From Acidobacteriota bacterium (lineage in GTDB: Bacteria; Acidobacteriota; Vicinamibacteria; Vicinamibacterales; Vicinamibacteraceae): a stretch of DNA of 13,890 bases. Location of the stretch: positions 1 through 13,890 of the forward strand of contig JACDAO010000070.1 in the NCBI GenBank assembly GCA_013695405.1, written 5' to 3'. Position numbers and translations under genes: made by a program. Below are positions 1 to 6,273 of the stretch, one piece after another (position 1 is the stretch's first letter; every line of letters starts with the position of its first letter). The notes under the pieces are model-generated. The model saw nothing but the letters and a program-made list of their open reading frames with translations, had not been told where the DNA came from and ran no database searches.

Positions 1-50
1 GTCGTGATCAGCACGGCAACCAGCAGGGCAGGCATCAGCGACTGTCTCAT
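1..50 (-). CDS. N-terminus of an exported or membrane protein (partial)
   Basis: Only the first 16 codons are present; the gene runs off the left edge. The translation begins MRQSLMPALLVAVLIT: a basic residue near the start followed by a hydrophobic stretch, typical of a signal peptide or membrane anchor. A strong Shine-Dalgarno (TAAGGAG on the minus strand, 59-65) lies 8 bases before the ATG. Its TAA is also the stop codon of the upstream epimerase gene, so the two genes are probably co-transcribed and translationally coupled. Function cannot be told from what is here. Confidence 0.6.
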   Translation of the reverse strand, partial: MRQSLMPALLVAVLIT

Positions 51-58
51 GATCGTGA

Positions 59-65
59 CTCCTTA
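59..65 (-). promoter_or_regulatory. Shine-Dalgarno overlapping a stop codon
   Basis: On the minus strand these bases read TAAGGAG. The TAA is the stop of the epimerase gene and AAGGAG is the ribosome binding site of the next gene, 8 bases before its ATG at 50. This supports the left-edge partial gene being real and suggests translational coupling within a two-gene operon. Confidence 0.6.
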
Positions 66-992
66 CGAGTCCTGACGCTCCTGCCGGGCGATGCGGCCGC
101 GGCGGAGTTCCTCGGACAAGCGGGGGATGTTGCCGGCCACTGACCGCAACGACGGATTCCAGCCGAGCGCCCGGGCCCGCGGGCTGCGCACCCGCTGGTC
201 GAGTGCCAGCGCGTCGGCGTACGGCCCCATCTTGGTGCGCGCCTCGGCCAGCGGCACGAAGCGGATGTCGGGCGGATGCGGTCGATGGGCAGCAATCGCG
301 TCGGCGATGGCGCGTACCTGCTCGTCGGCTTCATCGTTGGCGTGGTACACGCCGTGGCCGTCCTCGGCGGTCAGCACGCGGACGTACAGGTCGGCCAGAT
401 CGCGGTCGTAGACCAGCGGCCAGTGGTTCTCGCCGGTGCCGACGATGCGCATCAGGCCGTTCTCGGCGTCCTTGAGCATGTCGGCGACGATGCCCTGCGA
501 GCCACCGTAGACCACCCCGGGTCGCACCACGGCCGTGCGCAGCTGACCGCCAGCGGCGTCGAGCACCAGCCGCTCGTGGGCCGGACGCCAGGCCACCAGA
601 TCGATCGGCGCGAGCGGCGCCGACTCGTCGACCGCCTCCTGCGTGGCGCCGAGCACCCAGATGCCCGAGGTGTACACCAGCGAGGCGGGCCCGCGGGCGG
701 CGGCATGCTGCGCCAGATCGATCAGCGTGTCGAGTGCAATCCGGTCGATCTCGACGCCCTTCGCGGACCGTTCGAAGGCGGCGTGCACGAAGCCATCGCA
801 GGTCGAGGCCTGCTGCCGCCAGGTGTTCGGATTGCCGAGGGTGCCGAGGGCGGTGTCCACCCCGCGATCGGCAAGGCGGCGGGCCTTCTCCTGGTGCCGG
901 ACCAAGGCGACGACTTGATGCGACGCACGTTGCAGTGCATCGACGACCACCGAGCCGATGTAGCCGGTGGCTCCGGTTACGAACACACGCAT
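63..992 (-). CDS. NAD(P)-dependent epimerase/reductase, SDR superfamily (atypical)
   Basis: A 309-residue Rossmann-fold protein of the extended or atypical short-chain dehydrogenase/reductase group. The N-terminal nucleotide-binding motif TGATGYIG (residues 6-13) opens the first beta strand. The later hallmarks YTSG (107-110) and RPGVVYG (157-163) fit NAD-dependent epimerase/dehydratase relatives. The usual catalytic YxxxK is not obvious: where it is expected the sequence reads W135-RPA-H139, so the chemistry may differ from classical SDRs. No signal peptide or membrane segment is seen, so it should be cytoplasmic. I chose the ATG at 992 because the conserved first strand starts there and an AGGAAAG-like ribosome site precedes it. 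An in-frame ATG at 1064 would add 24 Arg/Ala-rich residues with no family match. The substrate is not predictable. It overlaps the ribosome site of the next gene, so an operon is likely. Confidence 0.85.
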   Translation of the reverse strand: MRVFVTGATGYIGSVVVDALQRASHQVVALVRHQEKARRLADRGVDTALGTLGNPNTWRQQASTCDGFVHAAFERSAKGVEIDRIALDTLIDLAQHAAARGPASLVYTSGIWVLGATQEAVDESAPLAPIDLVAWRPAHERLVLDAAGGQLRTAVVRPGVVYGGSQGIVADMLKDAENGLMRIVGTGENHWPLVYDRDLADLYVRVLTAEDGHGVYHANDEADEQVRAIADAIAAHRPHPPDIRFVPLAEARTKMGPYADALALDQRVRSPRARALGWNPSLRSVAGNIPRLSEELRRGRIARQERQDS

Positions 993-1134
993 ACGAGCTG
1001 TCGCTTTCCTGTGCGCTGACCGGGCCCAGTGACGCCGTGCGGGCGGCCCGCCGGCGACCGCCATGATAGTCCGCTTCGATGGGCGCCCCGAGGCGCGGCC
1101 GGGATCATCTTATCCGCGGAGGCCCGCGCGCCTC

Positions 1135-2475
1135 TCAGATCTCCCACAGACGGGCTCCGTCGTAGCAGGTCATCATCCCGTCGGTGCTGACTTTCAGGAC
1201 AGGACCGAAACGTCCCGCGGCCTGCGCCGCTGTCGTCCGCGCTCCTTCCGACACCCACGCGTCGCCGATTTCGCCGTGCGGGTGCATCAGGATGGCGCCA
1301 GCGGCAATCAGCCGGCCGGCGCGGTCGACCACGGTGGCGCCGTCGAGGCTGGCCAATGCCATCAGCACCGTGTCGTCGACGTCGACCAGGGTGCGGCCGC
1401 GCAACAGGTAGTGCAGCGGGCGGCGGGTGCCGTCGCTGTCGCCCCGGACCGACGCCGAAGTGTCGAGCCGGTCGATCGGCGCCACCAGGTGCCCGGCCGC
1501 CTCCGCGTCACGCAGCACGACCAGCAGCGCGCCCTGTCGGGCGTCGGCCATGTCGAGCGCGCACTGGAACAGCTTTTCGGCGATCGGCCGCGACCCGACC
1601 GCCTTCAGCCAGTGGGCGTACTTGGCCTCGACGTCGAGCAGGTGCCACTCCGCGTTGCGGAAGGTGAACACGTGCGCGCCTTCGGCAAACACCTTGATCT
1701 CGTGCGACGGGCTCAGCACGATGCAGGTGTCGCGGCTGCCGAGCGTCGCCGCCGCGTGCTGGCGATACGCCGACGGGCACGGCGAGGTGACCGCCAGCAT
1801 CGGTTGGATCTCGCGGGCGCGGTGGACGATGTCGATGATGTCGAGCAGCAGCCCGTCCTCGCCGATCAGGAACACCGTCCGCACGCCGTCACACAGGCGA
1901 TAGAAGCTCTTGACCGCGGTCAGCGGCTGCCCGTAGAGGCGCGCGACCTGGGTGCGCCGGTGCGCCGCCGAATCACCGAGGCAGAGCACACCGGACGAAA
2001 TTGCCCGGCTCTCGTAACTCGAGAGCGCCGCCACCCGCAGCACCTCGATGCAGCTGGCCAGCCGGTCGGCGCGGCTGCGCTCGATGCCGGCCTGGTAGGG
2101 CCGCCGGTCGAGAAAGGCGCCGACGTAACGATCCTCGATCTGCCCCTGGAACAGATCGGCGCGCGCCGCCAGGATCGACGAGTCGAAGATCGCTTCATAG
2201 CGCGCCGCCAGGACTTCGCCGATGGCACGCGCCACCCGCAGTTCGTGAGCGGTGAACGGCTGCGTCCGCGGCACGTGCAGGATATGCCGGGTGCCGAACC
2301 AGCGCAGCACCAGCTCGCAGGGATCGTCGGTCGGCTCGATCGACAGCTGCCCGATCGACGACTCGGTCAGCGACGCCTCCACCTCGAGGGTCGCGCGGGC
2401 CAGGAAGCGCTGTAGGGCGCTCTGGAGCAGGCTGTCGTACAGCGCGCTCGCCGCGAAAGCCGGAGGCAGGGGCAT
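1135..2475 (-). CDS. Putative sensor protein with C-terminal diadenylate cyclase-like (DisA_N/DAC) domain
   Basis: A 446-residue soluble-looking protein. The last ~140 residues resemble the DAC fold of DisA/CdaA, which makes cyclic di-AMP. A GALL strand (315-318) matches the start of the fold, and SLDGATVVD (376-384) carries the DGA motif (D378-G379-A380). GARTTAA (411-417) occupies the place of the family's GTRHRAA, followed by a VSTDG strand (429-433). The DGA motif is kept, but RHR, which contacts ATP in DisA, reads R413-T414-T415. The protein may therefore be inactive, a nucleotide sensor, or an enzyme of changed specificity. Residues ~30-100 end in PFTAHELRVARAIGE, loosely like the last helix of a GAF domain; residues ~100-300 I do not recognise. 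Families pairing N-terminal sensor regions with DAC-like domains are known, and this is probably one. The start is supported by AGGGA upstream of the ATG. It is divergent from the ligase gene with only 26 bases between. Confidence 0.7.
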   Translation of the reverse strand: MPLPPAFAASALYDSLLQSALQRFLARATLEVEASLTESSIGQLSIEPTDDPCELVLRWFGTRHILHVPRTQPFTAHELRVARAIGEVLAARYEAIFDSSILAARADLFQGQIEDRYVGAFLDRRPYQAGIERSRADRLASCIEVLRVAALSSYESRAISSGVLCLGDSAAHRRTQVARLYGQPLTAVKSFYRLCDGVRTVFLIGEDGLLLDIIDIVHRAREIQPMLAVTSPCPSAYRQHAAATLGSRDTCIVLSPSHEIKVFAEGAHVFTFRNAEWHLLDVEAKYAHWLKAVGSRPIAEKLFQCALDMADARQGALLVVLRDAEAAGHLVAPIDRLDTSASVRGDSDGTRRPLHYLLRGRTLVDVDDTVLMALASLDGATVVDRAGRLIAAGAILMHPHGEIGDAWVSEGARTTAAQAAGRFGPVLKVSTDGMMTCYDGARLWEI

Positions 2476-2483
2476 GGACGTCC

Positions 2484-2492
2484 CTTATCATA
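2484..2492. promoter_or_regulatory. Possible overlapping divergent -10 elements
   Basis: The 26-base gap between the DAC-like gene and the acyl ligase gene contains a lone AT-rich patch, TTATCATAA. It reads TATCAT on plus and TATGAT on minus, each one base from TATAAT. If used, both transcripts would have very short or no leaders, and the -35 regions would lie inside the opposite gene. The minus-strand gene also has an AGGGA site between this patch and its ATG, which fits poorly with so short a leader. Treat as a weak suggestion. Confidence 0.2.
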
Positions 2493-2501
2493 AGCGTCCC
2501 C

Positions 2502-5078
2502 ATGGCGCGGGCCACCCTGCTCGACTTCTTCCACGACGTCACGCGCCGACGCAGCACCTTCCTGGTGTACGACGACGGCTATCGGACCTGGTCGTATCGC
2601 TACGACGAGATTGCCGGCGCCGCCGAACGTCTGGCGGCCGCCCTGCACGCCGCCGGCGTGGTCAAGGGCGAGGCGGTGCTGCTGTGGGGCGAGAACCGTC
2701 CCGAGTGGATTGCGGCGTTCTGGGGTTGCTTGCTGCGCGGGATCGTGGTGGTGCCGGTCGACTACCGCTCCGCGCCCGCGCTGGTCGACCGGATCGGCGC
2801 GATCGGCGCGGCGCGCCTGCTGCTGGCCGGCGACGACGTCGTCGTCGACGCCGTGAGCCTGGCGGTGCCACGGTGGAGGCTCGCCGACCTGTTGCGCAAT
2901 CGGTCCGACGCCGCGCCCGGTGGCACCGCCGCGCCGGTGCCGCCAGCGGTCGCCATCACGGCCGACGACACCGCCGAGATCATCTTCACCTCCGGGGCCA
3001 CCGCCGATCCGAAGGGCGTGATCATCACGCACCGCAACGTGCTCGCCAACATCGTCCCGATCGAGCGCGAGATGACAAAGTATCGGCGCTACATCGGCCC
3101 GTTCTCGCCGATCCGCTTCCTGAACCTGCTGCCGCTCAGCCACATGTTCGGGCAGGCGATGGCGACCTTCGTGCCGCCGATGCTCGGCGGCACGGTGGTC
3201 TTCATGCGCGGACTTGGCCCCGACGAGATCGTCCGGCAGATCCGCAGCCGGCGCATATCGGTACTGGTGTCGGTGCCGAAGATGCTGGACGTGCTGCGCG
3301 AACACGTCAGCCATCGCTTTCCGGAAGTGCAGGCGCCGCGAGTGCCGGGCGAGCGCTGGTATCGCCGCTGGTGGCGCTTCCGTCGCGTCCATCGCGCCTT
3401 CGGACTCAAGTTCTGGAGCGCGGTGGTCGGCGCCGCTCCGCTGGACCCGTCGCTGGAGGAATTCTGGGGCGGGCTGGGGTTCCTCGTGGTGCAGGGGTAC
3501 GGCCTGACCGAGACCGCGCCCATCGTCACGCTGAACCACCCGCTCGACGCCCGTCGTGGCAGCGTCGGCAAGCCGATTCACGGCGTCGAGATCCGGATCG
3601 CAGGCGACGGCGAGATCCTGGTGCGCGGCGACAACGTCTCGCAGGGCTACGTCGGGGGTAGTGCCGACACCGCCCGGACGCTCGAGGACGGCTGGCTGCA
3701 CACCGGCGACATCGGCGGGCTCGACGCTCAGGGCCGGCTGTACATCCAGGGCCGCAAGAAGGAGATGATCATCACGCCCGAGGGCCTCAACGTCTTTCCC
3801 GAAGACGTCGAGCGGGCGTTGCTGGCGCGGCCCGGCGTGCGCGATGCCGCGGTGGTCGGCCGGCGCTGGCAGGATGAGGAACGTGTCCACGCGGTGCTCG
3901 TACTCGATGACCCGGCGGCGCTGCCGGGCGTCGTGCGCGACGCCAACCTGCAACTCGACGACCACCAGAAGATCCGGAGCGCGTCACTGTGGACCTCGTC
4001 GGATCTGCCGCGCACGGACGGCACCCGCAAGCTGAAACGGACCGCGCTGCGGGCGTGGGTCGAAGCCGGCGAACAGCCGCAGGATCCACTCGGCGCCAGC
4101 GACGACGGCCTGCTCGCGGTGTTGCGCAGGTTCGCCAAGGGTCGCGACCAGGTCGACGACGCTGTGACGATGGACGAACTCGGCCTGAGCTCGCTGGAGC
4201 GCGTCGAGTTGCTGATGGCGCTCGAACAGCAGTTCCAGACCATCGTCGACGAGGGCGCCTTCGCGGCGGCGCGCACGGTCGGCGAACTGCGCGTGCTGGT
4301 GGCCGGCGGGAGCGTGCACGGCGCGGTCAGTCACGAGGCCGTCGACGCGGCGGCCGATGCGCGCCCCGAACCGATCGATTTCCCGAGCTGGAATCGGTCG
4401 GCTCCGGCGTGGTGGCTGCGCCGCCTCAGCCTGCCGACATGGATCCTGCCGCTCGGCCGCATCTACATCAACCTGAGCGTGGAAGGCCTGGAGCACCTCC
4501 AGGGGCTCGAGGGCCCGGTGGTGTTTGCCGCCAACCACCAGAGCCACATCGACACCCCGGCGATCCTGATGGCGCTGCCGGCGCGGTGGCGGTATGCGAC
4601 GGCGGTGGCAATGGCCAAGGAGTTCTTCCGGGCGCACTTCTTCCCGGAGCAGCACTCGCGAACCGCGCGGTTGACCAACGGCCTGAACTACTACCTGGCG
4701 TCTTTGTTCTTCAACGCCTTCCCGCTGCCGCAACGTGAAGCCGGCACCCGGCAGACGTTGCGCTACATCGGGCAGCTGCTCGGCGAGGGTCAGTCGCTGC
4801 TGCTCTTCCCCGAAGGCAAGCGGACCACCGCCGGCGAGATCAACCCGTTCCGGGCCGGTGTCGGCATGATCGCCTCGCGGCTGGGCGTGCCGGTGGTGCC
4901 GATTCGCCTGATTGGGGCCGACCGGGTGCTGCACCAGACGGCCGGCATGGCCACGCGCGGCCGGGTCACGATCCGGTTCGGCGCGCCGCTGCGGTTGCAA
5001 GGCGACGACTACGGGGCGTTGGCCGGTCAGGTGGAAGCCGCGGTCCGGGCCCTGGGCGACCCCCCGCAGGAGGCGTAG
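2502..5078 (+). CDS. Three-domain acyl-activating ligase, acyl carrier and PlsC-type acyltransferase
   Basis: An 858-residue fusion. Residues ~5-520 are an ANL-superfamily adenylating enzyme: P-loop TSGATADPKG (163-172), YGLTET (333-338), TGD (401-403), and an A10-like segment ending K510-LKR with the likely catalytic lysine. Residues ~535-600 look like an acyl carrier domain, with ELGLSSL (559-565) placing a phosphopantetheine serine at S564. Residues ~640-850 are a glycerolipid acyltransferase: NHQSHID (678-684, the HX4D motif), FPEG (769-772) and VPVVPIR (796-802). The inferred route is fatty acid plus ATP to acyl-AMP, loading onto the built-in carrier arm, then transfer to a lysophospholipid or glycerol phosphate. 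E. coli Aas combines PlsC and ligase in the opposite order. No clear membrane span is seen; attachment would be peripheral. The ATG at 2502 has no good ribosome site, so the message may be leaderless. The stop codon lies inside a 25-base tandem repeat. The exact acyl acceptor is unknown. Confidence 0.88.
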   Translation: MARATLLDFFHDVTRRRSTFLVYDDGYRTWSYRYDEIAGAAERLAAALHAAGVVKGEAVLLWGENRPEWIAAFWGCLLRGIVVVPVDYRSAPALVDRIGAIGAARLLLAGDDVVVDAVSLAVPRWRLADLLRNRSDAAPGGTAAPVPPAVAITADDTAEIIFTSGATADPKGVIITHRNVLANIVPIEREMTKYRRYIGPFSPIRFLNLLPLSHMFGQAMATFVPPMLGGTVVFMRGLGPDEIVRQIRSRRISVLVSVPKMLDVLREHVSHRFPEVQAPRVPGERWYRRWWRFRRVHRAFGLKFWSAVVGAAPLDPSLEEFWGGLGFLVVQGYGLTETAPIVTLNHPLDARRGSVGKPIHGVEIRIAGDGEILVRGDNVSQGYVGGSADTARTLEDGWLHTGDIGGLDAQGRLYIQGRKKEMIITPEGLNVFPEDVERALLARPGVRDAAVVGRRWQDEERVHAVLVLDDPAALPGVVRDANLQLDDHQKIRSASLWTSSDLPRTDGTRKLKRTALRAWVEAGEQPQDPLGASDDGLLAVLRRFAKGRDQVDDAVTMDELGLSSLERVELLMALEQQFQTIVDEGAFAAARTVGELRVLVAGGSVHGAVSHEAVDAAADARPEPIDFPSWNRSAPAWWLRRLSLPTWILPLGRIYINLSVEGLEHLQGLEGPVVFAANHQSHIDTPAILMALPARWRYATAVAMAKEFFRAHFFPEQHSRTARLTNGLNYYLASLFFNAFPLPQREAGTRQTLRYIGQLLGEGQSLLLFPEGKRTTAGEINPFRAGVGMIASRLGVPVVPIRLIGADRVLHQTAGMATRGRVTIRFGAPLRLQGDDYGALAGQVEAAVRALGDPPQEA

Positions 5079-5120
5079 CGACGTAGGCGCCGGAGAGGCG
5101 TAGCGACGTAGGCGCCGGAC
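5071..5120 (+). repeat. 25-base direct tandem repeat, two copies
   Basis: Two head-to-tail copies (5071-5095 and 5096-5120) are identical except for the last base. Each contains GTAGCGACGTAGGCGCCGGA. The first copy includes the last bases and the TAG stop of the acyl ligase gene; the second runs into the palindrome at 5113-5130. It looks like local duplication of the flank of a dispersed palindromic element. Confidence 0.85.
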
Positions 5121-5130
5121 TTGTCCGGCG
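5107..5130 (+). repeat. REP-like palindrome, copy 1
   Basis: A CGTAGGCG flank leads into a perfect 8-bp inverted repeat, CGCCGGAC-TT-GTCCGGCG (5113-5130). The same flank plus palindrome recurs at 7298-7321 and 12747-12807. It lies between the acyl ligase and infA and could also form a hairpin at the 3' end of the ligase transcript, though no T-run follows. Confidence 0.75.
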
Positions 5131-5180
5131 TGCGGCGTGGTAGCCCGTCCGCCTGCAAGGTATGGGACAATGCCTGGTTG

Positions 5181-5184
5181 GGAG
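5181..5184 (+). promoter_or_regulatory. Shine-Dalgarno deciding the TTG start of infA
   Basis: GGAG lies 6 bases before TTG at 5191. No in-frame ATG lies nearby, and the protein from this TTG starts (M)SKDDLIDVQG, exactly the expected N-terminus of IF-1, so the rare start is well supported. Confidence 0.7.
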
Positions 5185-5190
5185 AACTGA

Positions 5191-5409
5191 TTGAGTAAAG
5201 ACGATCTGATTGATGTGCAGGGCACCGTCTCGGCGGTGCATAGCGGTGGGTTGTATCGGGTGCAGTGCGATTCGGGGCAGGAAGTGCTGGCCCAGCTGAG
5301 TGGACGGATGCGCCGGTTCCGCATCAAGGTGGTGCCCGGTGACCGCGTCACCGTCGGCGTCTCCCCGTACGATCCGGTTCGCGGCATCATCACCTTCCGC
5401 GTGCGCTGA
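5191..5409 (+). CDS. infA: Translation initiation factor IF-1
   Basis: A 72-residue single S1/OB-fold protein, the normal IF-1 length. It begins SKDDLIDVQGTV and contains the family signatures VLAQLSGRMR, VVPGDRVTV and SPYDPVRGIITFR near the C-terminus. IF-1 binds the 30S A site with IF-2 and IF-3 during initiation and acts in the cytoplasm. The gene starts with TTG, supported by GGAG 6 bases upstream and by the conserved N-terminus. It is not in a ribosomal protein operon here: upstream are dispersed repeats and an acyl ligase, and downstream a convergent MerR/TPR gene. Standalone infA copies occur in several phyla, and a second infA elsewhere in the genome is possible. Confidence 0.96.
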   Translation: MSKDDLIDVQGTVSAVHSGGLYRVQCDSGQEVLAQLSGRMRRFRIKVVPGDRVTVGVSPYDPVRGIITFRVR

Positions 5410-5428
5410 CCCCGCGCCCGCGCTCTCC

Positions 5429-6238
5429 TCAGTCCGCGAACTCGCGGGCCAGCGCGATCCATTCGCCATCGGGCGCCAGTCGCTGGTACCGCTGCCAGAA
5501 CGGCCGCGCGTCCTGCGATCGGCCCAGCTTCTCGAAGGCCACGGCCAGGTAGAAACACGCGTCGGCCGAGTCGGCCGCGAGTTCGACCGCGTGCGTGTAA
5601 CACGCGACCGCCTCGGCATACCGGCCGCCATCGTGGTGGGTGTGCCCGAGGTTGAACCAGCCCTCGAAGGCGTCCGGCGCCAGCCGCACCGCCTGCTCGT
5701 AGAGCGCGGCGGCCTCGGGCAGGTGGCCTTCGCCGTAGTGCAGATTGCCAAGGTTGATCAGCGCCGGCACCAGGTGCGGGTCGAAGGCGATCGCCTCGCG
5801 ATACGCGTCCATCACCTCGGGCAGCACGCGGCCTGGTGCGCCGTCCATTCTCGTCGCCCGCTCGAAGGCCTCCTCGGCCCGTGACGGGTCGACGGGATGT
5901 CCGGTCTGATCGGTGCGGGCCGGCCGGGCGCTGTGGGCCGAGAGCGCGACCACCCGCGTCCGGGCGCCCTCGCCACGCGAGGCGGCGCCGTCGAAGAGCG
6001 TCAGCTGCCCTTGCCGCTGGGCGAGCAGGCTGCGGACGACGGCCTTCAGCGTCAGTCCCCGCTCGAGTGCCTCGTGCACGGCTCGCAGCGTCGACAGGTC
6101 GGCGAACGAATACCAGATCTCGCCCTGCTCGCGGGTCGGCAGCACCAGGCGCCACTGCGCCAGCGACCGCAGCTGGTCGTCACGCAGGGCTGGAAAGCGC
6201 GTCCGGACCACGCGCGACGGCACCCGGTCGTCGGCCAT
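5429..6238 (-). CDS. MerR-like DNA-binding domain fused to TPR repeats
   Basis: A 269-residue protein. Residues ~20-75 resemble a winged-helix MerR-type domain: LRSLAQWRLVLP is a recognition-like segment, then WYSFADLSTLRAVHEAL and a helix with GLTLKAVVRSLL, the usual MerR alpha-turn pattern. Residues ~80-130 look like a disordered linker. Residues ~138-255 hold three to four tetratricopeptide repeats, with signatures such as PALINLGNLHYGEG, LAPDAFEGWFNLGHTHH and DACFYLAVAFEKLG. It is likely a cytoplasmic DNA-binding or scaffold regulator using TPRs to bind a partner; no metal- or ligand-binding cysteines are seen. It lacks the long dimer coiled coil of classical MerR proteins. It is convergent with infA (19-base gap) and divergent from glucokinase (35-base gap), so it could control the latter. 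Targets are unknown. Confidence 0.8.
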   Translation of the reverse strand: MADDRVPSRVVRTRFPALRDDQLRSLAQWRLVLPTREQGEIWYSFADLSTLRAVHEALERGLTLKAVVRSLLAQRQGQLTLFDGAASRGEGARTRVVALSAHSARPARTDQTGHPVDPSRAEEAFERATRMDGAPGRVLPEVMDAYREAIAFDPHLVPALINLGNLHYGEGHLPEAAALYEQAVRLAPDAFEGWFNLGHTHHDGGRYAEAVACYTHAVELAADSADACFYLAVAFEKLGRSQDARPFWQRYQRLAPDGEWIALAREFAD

Positions 6239-6273
6239 GCCGGCAGCGTAGCACTAGGAGTATCCTCTGCCGC

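Noticed and set aside
993..1064. An upstream ATG at 1064 for the epimerase
   Set aside because: It adds 24 residues before the first Rossmann strand with no family match. The ATG at 992 is directly at MRVFVTG.
1063..2415. A 450-codon plus-strand open frame opposite the DAC-like gene
   Set aside because: Asp/Arg/Gln/Val-rich without domains. The minus-strand frame has a ribosome site and DAC-like motifs.
2367..3965. A 532-codon minus-strand open frame opposite the acyl ligase
   Set aside because: No recognisable motifs; composition is that of a mirrored GC-rich gene, while the plus strand carries all ligase motifs.
5131..5180. A sigma-70 promoter for infA
   Set aside because: GACAAT at 5166-5171 could be a -10, but no -35-like hexamer lies at 16-18 bases, so the evidence is too weak.
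3984..6155. A 723-codon minus-strand open frame across the acyl ligase, infA and the MerR-TPR gene
   Set aside because: It reads as Arg/Ala/Gly-rich low complexity and overlaps recognised genes on both strands. Long antisense frames are expected at this GC content.
5836..6273. Upstream extension of the glucokinase frame
   Set aside because: It mirrors the MerR-TPR gene on the other strand, and Glk proteins begin at the first beta strand encoded from 6274.
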